Below, in pieces: positions 16,985-24,762 of a stretch of 35,841 bases of DNA. The DNA comes from Deltaproteobacteria bacterium GWA2_45_12. Lineage in GTDB: Bacteria > UBA10199. Each line of letters opens with the position of its first letter. Position 1 is the first letter of the stretch. Position numbers and translations under genes: made by a program. A model generated the notes under the pieces. It was given only the letters and a program-made list of their open reading frames with translations, did not search any database and was not told where the DNA came from. The DNA lies in the NCBI GenBank assembly GCA_001797365.1, contig MGPH01000045.1:1-35841 (forward strand), in the 5' to 3' direction.

Positions 16985-19360
16985 ATGAAGATTCGGCCTG
17001 CTATTTATGATTTTACTTCCACCGATGTAATGACTGACATTCTTGAATTGGGGCATTTGTGCCATGGCAAAGAGGATGTCAAAAAAGTTCTGGATATGCT
17101 TGTTGAGAAAATTGCCCGTATCATGCAGGTGGATGTTTGCTCTCTTTATCTTTTAGACCCTCATAATAAAATTTTGGAATTAAAAGCGACGAAGGGGTTG
17201 AACCAATTAGCCATTGGTGTGGTTAAAATGAAGGTGGGTGAGGGCTTGGTGGGAAAAACTCTTGAATGGATGAAGCCCGTTTCCATGTCTACAGGCAAGC
17301 GCAGTAAGCAATTCAAATATTTCCCTGAAACAGGGGAAGAAAAGTTTTCATCCTTTTTGTCAGTGCCGCTTATTTATAATCGTCAACCCATTGGTGTCTT
17401 GGTGGTTCAAAATGAAAAGAAGGTCAAGTTTTCTTCCCAGGCCGCCCATCTATTGATGACGTTGGCCATTCCCGCTATCAGCGTTGTCGAAAAAGCAAAA
17501 CTTCTCGATTCTTTCGTGAAAATTTCCTCCCGATTGGATTTTCAAACACAAGGGAATGAAGAGCTGCAGCCCAAAAAGACCGAAGGCATGGTCCATGTGG
17601 GGATTGGTGCGGCTCCCGGCATTGCCATTGGCAAGATCAAGATTGTGGGGAATCACCACCAGGATTTAAAACCGATAACCAAGGAAGCTCCCATCCACAA
17701 GGATGTTGAAAAAATGCGTGTCTTGGAAGCTTTTCGTTGGGTCCAGGAAGAAATTTTGGATGTCCAAAAAAAGGCCGAGAAAAAATTCGGCATGGAAGAA
17801 CTTTCCATTTTTGATGCCTATAGCATGGTGCTCGAAAGCGAGCCTTTTAAGGAAGAAATCCTGACTGAAATTGACAAGGGGAAATCGGCCTTGATGGCTG
17901 TGGAAAATGTGGTTGGCCGTTATGCCGAAGAGCTTTCCCATGCGGATGACGAATATATTCGTGAACGTGTTTTTGATATTCATGATGTGGGAAGAAAAAT
18001 CATCGATCGCCTTCTTTATGGAAGTGAAGTGCCTCGCTCGGCTTTTCATCTTACCCAGGAGGCTATTTTGATTTCAGATTCATGGAGTGTCTCCGATTTT
18101 GTTGAGCTTGATCCTGAAAAAACAAAGGGCATTCTTTCTCCCGTGGGAGGGGCCTCTTCCCATATTGCCATTCTGGCTGAGTCCATGGGCATTCCCGCTG
18201 TTTTGGGGTTGTCTTCTTTTGCTGATTTTATTCATGAAGATGATGAAGTGGTTATGGATGGGACTTCAGGGGTTGTGGTGCTCAACCCCACCAATGAAGT
18301 GCGTGAGATGTATCGCAAAGAAAGCACCAAAGAAGCCCAGGCCCAGGAAATTTACAGCCAGTATGCCCACAAACAAGCTTCTCCACGCGGTGGGAAAAGA
18401 ATTTTTATTGGTGCCAACATGGGTATGGCGGCCAATATGGGGAATGCCCTTGAGCAAGGGGCCGAACATATTGGGCTTTATCGTACGGAGATGCCGTTTT
18501 TGATCCGGCGTAATTTGCCTACGGAGGAAGAGCAGTTTCTTTTGTATAGCAAAGTGCTTTCCACCATGGGGGGAAAACCGGTGACAATTCGTATTCTGGA
18601 TATTGGTGGTGATAAATATGTTCCGTATTTAAATCTTCCCAAAGAGACCAACCCTTTTTTGGGATGGCGTTCCATCCGTATTTTGCTTGAACGCGAAGAC
18701 CTGTTCCGTATTCAATTACGCGCTTTGCTTCGTGCTTCCGTTAAGGGGAAGCTGCGCCTGCTTTTCCCCATGGTGACTTCGATGGAAGAAATTCTTAAGG
18801 TCAAAGAGATACTTTCGAACATCAAAAAAGAGCTTAAATCAAAAAATATTGCTTATGCTCCCAATATTCCCCTGGGGATCATGATTGAAGTGCCTTCTGC
18901 TGTTGAAATAGCGGACCGTCTTATTCGTGAAGTGAACTTTTTTTCTATTGGGACCAATGATCTGGTTCAATACACGTTGGCTGTTGATCGCAACAATCCC
19001 AAGGTGGCCTTCTTGTACAGTTATCTTCATCCCGCTGTCTTAAGGATGATTTCAAGAACCATTCAGGTCGTGCATAAAGCCAAAAAATCAATCAGTGTGT
19101 GCGGTGAAATGGCGGGTCAGGCTGAAGGAGCGTTGCTCTTGGTGGGGATGGGTATCGATGAACTAAGCATGAGTACCCCCTTAATTCCCAAAATGAAGCA
19201 TCTGATCAATCAAGTGTCATTACCCAAGCTTAAAAAACTGGTACATCAGGTTTTCAAGGCAGATACCACAGCCCAAGTAGAACAAATCATGACCCAGTTT
19301 ATGGTGGAAGAAGGGTTAAACCAGTTTTTGACAACATGCAAAGTGGCAATGACCCCTTAA
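16985..19360 (+). CDS. ptsP: PtsP, GAF-domain phosphoenolpyruvate-protein phosphotransferase (enzyme I Ntr)
   Basis: A 791-residue protein in the PtsP order: GAF domain (about 17-170), swivelling and helical enzyme I N-terminal region (about 203-440), and PEP-binding TIM barrel (about 470-760). The phosphohistidine is His393 in GGASSHIAI. The barrel has LYRTEMPF (Arg500), RILDIGGDK, MIEVPSAV, FFSIGTNDLVQYTLAVDR and the catalytic Cys706 in VCGEMAG. PtsP autophosphorylates from PEP and passes phosphate to an NPr/HPr protein, a regulatory rather than sugar-transport pathway; no NPr or EIIA gene is in the window. It closes an operon with an NtrC-family activator and a receiver/Hpt-like protein, suggesting regulatory coupling. 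Identity is secure; the partners are inferred. Confidence 0.94.
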   Translation: MKIRPAIYDFTSTDVMTDILELGHLCHGKEDVKKVLDMLVEKIARIMQVDVCSLYLLDPHNKILELKATKGLNQLAIGVVKMKVGEGLVGKTLEWMKPVSMSTGKRSKQFKYFPETGEEKFSSFLSVPLIYNRQPIGVLVVQNEKKVKFSSQAAHLLMTLAIPAISVVEKAKLLDSFVKISSRLDFQTQGNEELQPKKTEGMVHVGIGAAPGIAIGKIKIVGNHHQDLKPITKEAPIHKDVEKMRVLEAFRWVQEEILDVQKKAEKKFGMEELSIFDAYSMVLESEPFKEEILTEIDKGKSALMAVENVVGRYAEELSHADDEYIRERVFDIHDVGRKIIDRLLYGSEVPRSAFHLTQEAILISDSWSVSDFVELDPEKTKGILSPVGGASSHIAILAESMGIPAVLGLSSFADFIHEDDEVVMDGTSGVVVLNPTNEVREMYRKESTKEAQAQEIYSQYAHKQASPRGGKRIFIGANMGMAANMGNALEQGAEHIGLYRTEMPFLIRRNLPTEEEQFLLYSKVLSTMGGKPVTIRILDIGGDKYVPYLNLPKETNPFLGWRSIRILLEREDLFRIQLRALLRASVKGKLRLLFPMVTSMEEILKVKEILSNIKKELKSKNIAYAPNIPLGIMIEVPSAVEIADRLIREVNFFSIGTNDLVQYTLAVDRNNPKVAFLYSYLHPAVLRMISRTIQVVHKAKKSISVCGEMAGQAEGALLLVGMGIDELSMSTPLIPKMKHLINQVSLPKLKKLVHQVFKADTTAQVEQIMTQFMVEEGLNQFLTTCKVAMTP

Positions 19361-19417
19361 GCTTGATCAAGAGATCTTAAATAATTATCTTCCAATGACT
19401 TTTCCCCCAGAATTAAT

Positions 19418-19446
19418 TTGATACACCTCTTTCAATCTGCTATTTT
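19418..19446 (+). promoter_or_regulatory. Putative promoter of the gsp operon
   Basis: TTGATA (19418-19423) and TATTTT (19441-19446) lie 17 nt apart. A perfect palindrome AACAATTGTT (19451-19460) falls at the expected transcription start and could be an operator. The predicted leader to gspC is about 70 nt. The 19361-19521 gap also has palindrome CTTGATCAAG at 19362-19371 but no clear terminator. Confidence 0.45.
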
Positions 19447-19521
19447 ACCCAACAATTGTTCAGATTTCATTTTTTCATTCGTCCCGTTAATGCATTTTAA
19501 TTGATGACCTTGTGAAGCAAC

Positions 19522-20466
19522 GTGAGTTTTTATCTCAAAAAGTACATCTGGGTGGCCAGTTTGCTGGCTGTGGTTTTGTGCTCTTATTTTTTGGCCAAAA
19601 TGGTGGCCAATGGGCTTAGTTTTAAATTTGGTGCGTTTATTTCCGGCCCTTTAACGGTGGCTGAGAACCCGCCCATTGTGATCTCTGAAAAAAAGGAAGC
19701 AACGGCTGAAGAACTCAAGCCCATTTTGGATCGCAATATTTTTGATTCCAAAGACACCGGTGTGGACCAAGGTCCGGTTTCAACCGAAACAGTTGAAGAA
19801 GAGGTTGTTGATCTTACCGGGGAAGCGGTGCCCACAAGTTTGGGAATAAAACTTGTTTCCACTTTTTCGGTAGGCAATGGAGAAGATGGCCGGTCATCAT
19901 CTATTATTTCATCGGGCAAGGGTGCAGCCGATGTTTATACGGTGGGGGATGCCAAGAGTTTTGCCCCCGAAACAAAGATTGTGCGCATCCTGTTTAACCG
20001 TGTCGAGTTTAGCAACAAGGGGCGGCTTGAATATGTTGAGTTGGAAGATTTCGCCAAGGGAGTCAAGATGAATGTCCCTCCACCGAGAGACGAAGGTGAG
20101 CCTGAAGGGCCAAAAGAAGATAAGGAAGTCAAAATTGAAAAGAAGGGGGAAAGTAATTTTGTCATTGACCGCTCTGAAATTGAAGATGCCATTAACAACT
20201 TGGACAAGCTTTATACGCAGGTGCGCGCCGTTCCCAATTTCAAGGATGGCAAACCCAATGGCTTGAAACTTTTATCGGTCAGGGCGGGAAGTATTTTTAG
20301 TAAACTTGGCTTGCAACGAGGAGATATCCTGAAAAGTATTAACGGGATGGAAATGGATATAAAAAGAGGTTTGGATATTTTTAACAAGCTAAAAAGTGAA
20401 AATCATATTACAATCGATCTCGAAAGAAGAGATGCGACACAAACTTTTGAATACGAAATCAGGTAA
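19522..20466 (+). CDS. gspC: T2SS protein GspC with PDZ domain
   Basis: A 314-residue inner-membrane T2SS component linking the inner-membrane platform to the secretin. It starts at GTG 19522; an in-frame TGA 9 nt upstream rules out longer versions. A single membrane helix is at about 9-28. The periplasmic homology region begins with LKPILDRNIFDS (about 66-77), the typical GspC motif that contacts GspD. A Lys/Glu-rich linker leads to a PDZ domain (about 240-314) with AGSIFSKLGLQRGDILKSING. It is the first gene of the gsp cluster and ends 4 nt before the chosen gspD start. Confidence 0.92.
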   Translation: MSFYLKKYIWVASLLAVVLCSYFLAKMVANGLSFKFGAFISGPLTVAENPPIVISEKKEATAEELKPILDRNIFDSKDTGVDQGPVSTETVEEEVVDLTGEAVPTSLGIKLVSTFSVGNGEDGRSSSIISSGKGAADVYTVGDAKSFAPETKIVRILFNRVEFSNKGRLEYVELEDFAKGVKMNVPPPRDEGEPEGPKEDKEVKIEKKGESNFVIDRSEIEDAINNLDKLYTQVRAVPNFKDGKPNGLKLLSVRAGSIFSKLGLQRGDILKSINGMEMDIKRGLDIFNKLKSENHITIDLERRDATQTFEYEIR

Positions 20467-20470
20467 AAAC

Positions 20471-22891
20471 ATGTTTCTTCTGGGGGCACGGCATGCCATG
20501 CCCCTCCTGGTATTTATTTTTGCTTCTTTAGCCTTTGCCCAAGAAGCCCCGCCCCCTCTCGAAAACAAAGAAACTCAGGCAGTTCCCAGTGTCGATGCGC
20601 CCCAGGCCGCTTTTGAAAATAAAACTTCTCCTTCAAGCGGCAACCAAACAGCAAAGACAACCGTAGTCGATGAAAAGTTTGGTGTGGCTGAAACGCCAGT
20701 CACTCCTTCCTCAAATCAAGGAACATCTAAAACCTCTTTTTCCGAAGAAGAGGCCACAGGTACCGACGATGAACTTATTTACTTAAATGCCACCGATGTT
20801 GATGTCAAAGACATGATCAAGCAGATTTCAAAGGCTACCGGTTCCAATTTTCTTATTGATGACAAAGTACGCGGCAAGGTCACCATTATTTCAGAAAAAC
20901 CCATGACCAAGGAAATGGCTTATCAGGCGTTTTTATCAGCCTTGGAAGTGATGGGTTATACCACGGTTAAATCACCGGGGGGGCTGATCAAAATTGTTCA
21001 AACCAAAGAGGCTGTCAGCAAGCCGATTGATCTTTACAAGGAAGATTCTCCCAATACCGATGGTTTTATCACCCGCATTATTCAGGTGAAGAATATTTCC
21101 GCCAACGACCTTTCAACGGTTGTCAAAAGCCTGGTCTCAAAAGACGGCAATTTGTTTGCTTATCCACAAACCAATTCTCTTATTTTAACAGACGCGGGGT
21201 CCAATATTGACCGCATCCTCAAAATCATTCGCGAGCTTGACCAAGAAGGTCCCCAAGAGGTTATTGAAATTATTCCCATTGTGAATGCCGATGCCAAAGA
21301 CATCACCGAAAAAGTATTGCAACTTTACGAGGGAGCGGGAGCTCAAACTTCTGGACGTGGTGGAACTGCGGCTCGAAGGGCCAACAGGGGAGCCCCTGAA
21401 TTGGAAGACACTCCATCCATTTCCAAGGTGATTTCCGATGACCGTACAAATTCGATCATTGTCTTGGGAAGCAAACGGTCCATTGTTAAACTACGGGCTC
21501 TTATTGAACGGCTTGATACAGCCATCACCGGCGTTGAGGGGACCATTCATGTTTATTATTTGAAACATGCGACTGCGTCAGAACTTTCTGAAGTTTTATC
21601 CTCGCTTGTGGGAGGGGCCAAAATCAAAAGCTCCAAGGAAAAAGGTGCCGGCGGTGCTGCTGAGGCCAGACAGGGAGCCGTTGAGCTGGAAGGGGGAGTC
21701 AAGGTCACTGCTGATGAAGGAACAAACTCGCTTGTGATCACGGCTTCCCCAAAGGATTATGAAACCCTTATTGAGCGCGTTATTTCAAAACTCGATATTC
21801 CACGCAGGCAGGTTTATCTGGAAGCCGTGATCATGGAGTTGAGGATTGATAAAACCAAAAACATCGGACTTAACGGCAATTTCGGGCTTAATTTTAATGT
21901 GAGCGGGCGTGACATGACGGGGTTTGGTTCCCTACTTCCCACATTTCCTACGGCATTGAACAGCATTGCCACAGCCGCTGGCGGTTTGGCCGGAGGTGGA
22001 TTTTCCGCTGATTCCATCGATTTTACTTTAAGCGACGGAACTTCGCTCTCTATTCCTGCTGTCAGCACCATTCTTCAGGCCCTTCAAACAGACAGCAATG
22101 CCAATGTGCTTTCAACGCCCAGTATTTTAACGTTGGACAACGAAGAAGCCAAAATCCAGGTAGGACAAGAAGTGCCCACACCGGGGCAAAGTTCGATATC
22201 TTCGGGGGTGGCGACAACCAGTGTTACACGTGAGGACACGGGTATTATTCTAAAAGTGACACCGCAAATTTCGGAGAGTTCCACTGTGAGGCTTAAAATC
22301 GAACAAGAAATCACCAATGTTCGTTCCTCCGATCCAGTCTTGGGCCCCACCTTTGACAAAAGTTCAGTGACAACCGTGGTTGTGGCCAATGACAAGCAAA
22401 CCATTGTGATTGGGGGTTTGCTTGAAGACCGCGACACGGCTTCCATCGGCAAGGTGCCCCTTTTGGGGGATGTGCCTATTTTGGGGAATCTTTTTAAAAC
22501 CACGCGCAGGGATCGTAAAAAAGCCGATCTCTTGGTGTTTATTACCCCTTACATCATTAAAGACCGTGCCGATTATCTTGAAATTTTGCAGAAGAAAATA
22601 GAAGAACGGAACATGTTTATTGAACACAATTACGGCAGCTACCAACGCAAACAAATTCGTCAGGCCATTAAAGAACATGCGAAAGATCTTTTGGAATATA
22701 GTACCGCTGTTCGTACTATTTATGATGAGAACCCCAACTCTTCATCAACATCTAAAACACCTTATGTGACTCCCACTACTTCCAATACGTCCACAGGGTA
22801 TGAAACATCGACAAGTACATCTTCTGAGAAGAAAAATGAATCTACTGAAGAGGGATACGTACATCCAACACGTCGGGTTCGTGGCCATTGA
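20471..22891 (+). CDS. gspD: T2SS secretin GspD
   Basis: The outer-membrane secretin of the T2SS, 806 residues from ATG 20471, which has AGG at 7 nt and gives a signal peptide ending LAFAQEA. The frame opens at 20396 and ATG 20432 is an alternative inside gspC. After a Ser/Thr/Pro-rich linker come N0 (about 100-180), then N1, N2 and N3 repeats (FITRIIQVKNISANDLS, IEIIPIVNADAKDITEKV, IHVYYLKHATASELSEVL). The secretin core (about 500-710) has STPSILTLDNEEAKIQVGQE, VTPQIS and the C-terminal VPLLGDVPILGNLFK. It ends in a Ser/Thr-rich tail of about 60 residues, in the place of the pilotin-binding S domain. No pilotin gene is present. Confidence 0.97.
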   Translation: MFLLGARHAMPLLVFIFASLAFAQEAPPPLENKETQAVPSVDAPQAAFENKTSPSSGNQTAKTTVVDEKFGVAETPVTPSSNQGTSKTSFSEEEATGTDDELIYLNATDVDVKDMIKQISKATGSNFLIDDKVRGKVTIISEKPMTKEMAYQAFLSALEVMGYTTVKSPGGLIKIVQTKEAVSKPIDLYKEDSPNTDGFITRIIQVKNISANDLSTVVKSLVSKDGNLFAYPQTNSLILTDAGSNIDRILKIIRELDQEGPQEVIEIIPIVNADAKDITEKVLQLYEGAGAQTSGRGGTAARRANRGAPELEDTPSISKVISDDRTNSIIVLGSKRSIVKLRALIERLDTAITGVEGTIHVYYLKHATASELSEVLSSLVGGAKIKSSKEKGAGGAAEARQGAVELEGGVKVTADEGTNSLVITASPKDYETLIERVISKLDIPRRQVYLEAVIMELRIDKTKNIGLNGNFGLNFNVSGRDMTGFGSLLPTFPTALNSIATAAGGLAGGGFSADSIDFTLSDGTSLSIPAVSTILQALQTDSNANVLSTPSILTLDNEEAKIQVGQEVPTPGQSSISSGVATTSVTREDTGIILKVTPQISESSTVRLKIEQEITNVRSSDPVLGPTFDKSSVTTVVVANDKQTIVIGGLLEDRDTASIGKVPLLGDVPILGNLFKTTRRDRKKADLLVFITPYIIKDRADYLEILQKKIEERNMFIEHNYGSYQRKQIRQAIKEHAKDLLEYSTAVRTIYDENPNSSSTSKTPYVTPTTSNTSTGYETSTSTSSEKKNESTEEGYVHPTRRVRGH

Positions 22892-22903
22892 TGATGTAAT
22901 CTG

Positions 22904-22932
22904 GTAGGGACCCCGTAACGCGGGGTCCCTAC
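22904..22932. repeat. REP-like palindrome E (gspD-gspE)
   Basis: GTAGGGACCCCG (22904-22915) and CGGGGTCCCTAC (22921-22932) are perfect 12-nt arms around TAACG. It shows the same GTAG/CTAC feet as the trp-operon elements, but lies 12 nt after the gspD stop and does not form it. Confidence 0.82.
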
Positions 22933-22971
22933 AAATATAAAACCCTTCTGGCAAATACCCTGACAATCGGT

Positions 22972-22977
22972 TACAAT
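22972..22977 (+). promoter_or_regulatory. -10-like hexamer just upstream of gspE
   Basis: TACAAT ends 8 nt before the gspE ATG, with no Shine-Dalgarno in the gap (TTTCGCCT). No good -35 is seen at 16-18 nt (the best is TGGCAA). If used, the gspE message would be leaderless. Confidence 0.3.
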
Positions 22978-22985
22978 TTTCGCCT

Positions 22986-24695
22986 ATGGATGATCGCAGT
23001 CTTGGTCAAATTCTATTAGAAAATACTCCCCTTACTCCTGAACAGCTTAATGAAGCTCTTATAGTGCACCGTGAAAAGGGGCTTAAAATGGGAGAGGCCC
23101 TTTTACAGCTTCGATTTTTAAGGCCCGAGGATGTTTTAAAAGCCCTTTCATTGCAGGTAGGCATTCCTTTTGTAACCGATATTGTCGCCGAAGATATTCC
23201 TGTTGAACTTGTCAATAAAGTGCCCATTAATTTTGCCAAACGTAATGAGCTCATTCCCCTAAAACGTGAGGAAGGCAGTATTGTTGTGGCCCTGGCAGAC
23301 CCGGTCAATCATGCCGCCCTGGATGATCTGTCCCTTATTTTTGACCAACCCATCAAGCCTGTGATTGCTTCTTCCCAAAAAATCATGGATGCCATCAATG
23401 CCTGTTATAACCGGCAAGTGGGGTCTGATCAGACCGTGATGAGCGACTTGGATGAAGAAAACCTCGATCAGGTGGCGCAAGAACTTGAGGAAGTGCAGGA
23501 CCTTCTTGATGCCGCCGATGAAGCCCCCATTATTCGTTTGGTCAATCAACTTTTATTTCGTTCCGTAAAGCAAAATGCTTCCGATATTCATCTTGAGCCT
23601 TTTGAAAAGGAATTAGTCGTTCGTTTTAGAATCGATGGTGTTTTGTATGATGTGATGCATCCGCCCAAAAAAGCCCAAAACAGTATTTTGTCGCGCATTA
23701 AAATCATGGCCAATCTGAATATTGCCGAAAAAAGACTTCCTCAAGATGGGCGTATTCGTATCAAACTGGCAGGAAAAGACATTGATATCCGCGTTTCAAC
23801 CTTACCCACTTCCTTTGGAGAAAGTGTGGTCATGCGTTTACTTGACAGAAGCAAAGTGCTCTTAAATCTTGATTCCATTGGAATGAAGGGAGGAAATTTA
23901 AAAACCATTCGTGATCTCATTCATAAAAGTCACGGGATCATCCTGGTGACAGGGCCCACGGGTTCCGGTAAAACAACAACCCTTTATGCGGCCCTTACCG
24001 AAATCAATTCTTCCGATGTAAAAATTATTACGGTGGAAGACCCCGTGGAATATCAGATTCCAGGGATCAACCAGACGCAGGTCAATCCAAAAATAAATCT
24101 TACCTTTGCCGCCGGCTTGCGGGCCATTTTGCGCCAGGACCCCGACATTGTGATGATCGGTGAAATTCGTGACAAAGAGACGGCGGAAATCGCCATCCAG
24201 GCTTCCTTGACCGGCCATTTGGTTCTTTCAACCTTGCACACAAATGATTCCGCTTCTGCGGCCACTCGTCTTATCGACATGGGTGTCGAGCCTTTCCTGG
24301 TGGCCAGTTCCCTTGTGGGTGTGGTGGCCCAAAGATTGGTGCGTACCTTGTGTAAAACATGTGCCGAAATTTATGAACCGACGGAAGCTGAATTGGAGCA
24401 GTTGGGGCTTTCACATCAGGTGTTGCAAGGGCATGTTATTTATAAACCCGTGGGTTGTCCGCAATGTTTAAATACGGGCTACAGCGGCCGTACGGCCATT
24501 CATGAAATTTTATTGATCGATGATGAGGTGCGTTCTTCCATCATCAAGTCTGTTGATGCCATCACCATCAAAAAAGTGGCGATGCGAAAGGGGCTGCTTA
24601 CCTTAAGAGAAACAGCAATCAATCTCTTGGTGGAAGGGATGACAAGCATTCAAGAAGTTTTAGCCATTACACAGGAAGATACAGTAAGAGAGTAG
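22986..24695 (+). CDS. gspE: T2SS ATPase GspE
   Basis: The cytoplasmic hexameric ATPase that powers pseudopilus assembly, 569 residues. The N1E-type N-terminal domain (about 1-145) begins with LGQILLENTPLTPEQLNEAL. The N2E and ATPase domains follow, with Walker A GPTGSGKT (323-330), Asp box near IITVEDPVEY (347-356), Walker B RQDPDIVMIGEIRD (383-396) and His box LSTLHTNDS (414-422). A zinc-binding tetracysteine is at Cys456, 459, 491 and 494 (CKTC and CPQC). It contacts GspL and GspF. The ATG lacks a Shine-Dalgarno. The TAG stop is part of the foot of REP-like element D. Confidence 0.98.
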   Translation: MDDRSLGQILLENTPLTPEQLNEALIVHREKGLKMGEALLQLRFLRPEDVLKALSLQVGIPFVTDIVAEDIPVELVNKVPINFAKRNELIPLKREEGSIVVALADPVNHAALDDLSLIFDQPIKPVIASSQKIMDAINACYNRQVGSDQTVMSDLDEENLDQVAQELEEVQDLLDAADEAPIIRLVNQLLFRSVKQNASDIHLEPFEKELVVRFRIDGVLYDVMHPPKKAQNSILSRIKIMANLNIAEKRLPQDGRIRIKLAGKDIDIRVSTLPTSFGESVVMRLLDRSKVLLNLDSIGMKGGNLKTIRDLIHKSHGIILVTGPTGSGKTTTLYAALTEINSSDVKIITVEDPVEYQIPGINQTQVNPKINLTFAAGLRAILRQDPDIVMIGEIRDKETAEIAIQASLTGHLVLSTLHTNDSASAATRLIDMGVEPFLVASSLVGVVAQRLVRTLCKTCAEIYEPTEAELEQLGLSHQVLQGHVIYKPVGCPQCLNTGYSGRTAIHEILLIDDEVRSSIIKSVDAITIKKVAMRKGLLTLRETAINLLVEGMTSIQEVLAITQEDTVRE

Positions 24696-24755
24696 GGGCG
24701 CCGCTTGCCGCGCCCATAATTGGCCCATACAGGGCGCAGCAAGCGGCGCCCCTAC
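24692..24755. repeat. REP/BIME-like element D (gspE-gspF)
   Basis: The outer 16-nt arms are perfect: GTAGGGGCGCCGCTTG at 24692-24707 against CAAGCGGCGCCCCTAC at 24740-24755. Each half also folds alone (GGGCGC...GCGCCC). This is the clearest two-unit BIME-like copy. It contains the gspE stop and ends 7 nt before the gspF ATG. Confidence 0.88.
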
Positions 24756-24762
24756 CTAATCC

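Noticed and set aside
17666-18049. 127-residue minus-strand frame inside ptsP
   Set aside because: Antisense to a well-supported gene, with no ribosome site or domain.
22084-22503. 139-residue minus-strand frame inside gspD
   Set aside because: Fully antisense to the secretin core; composition is that of a shadow frame.
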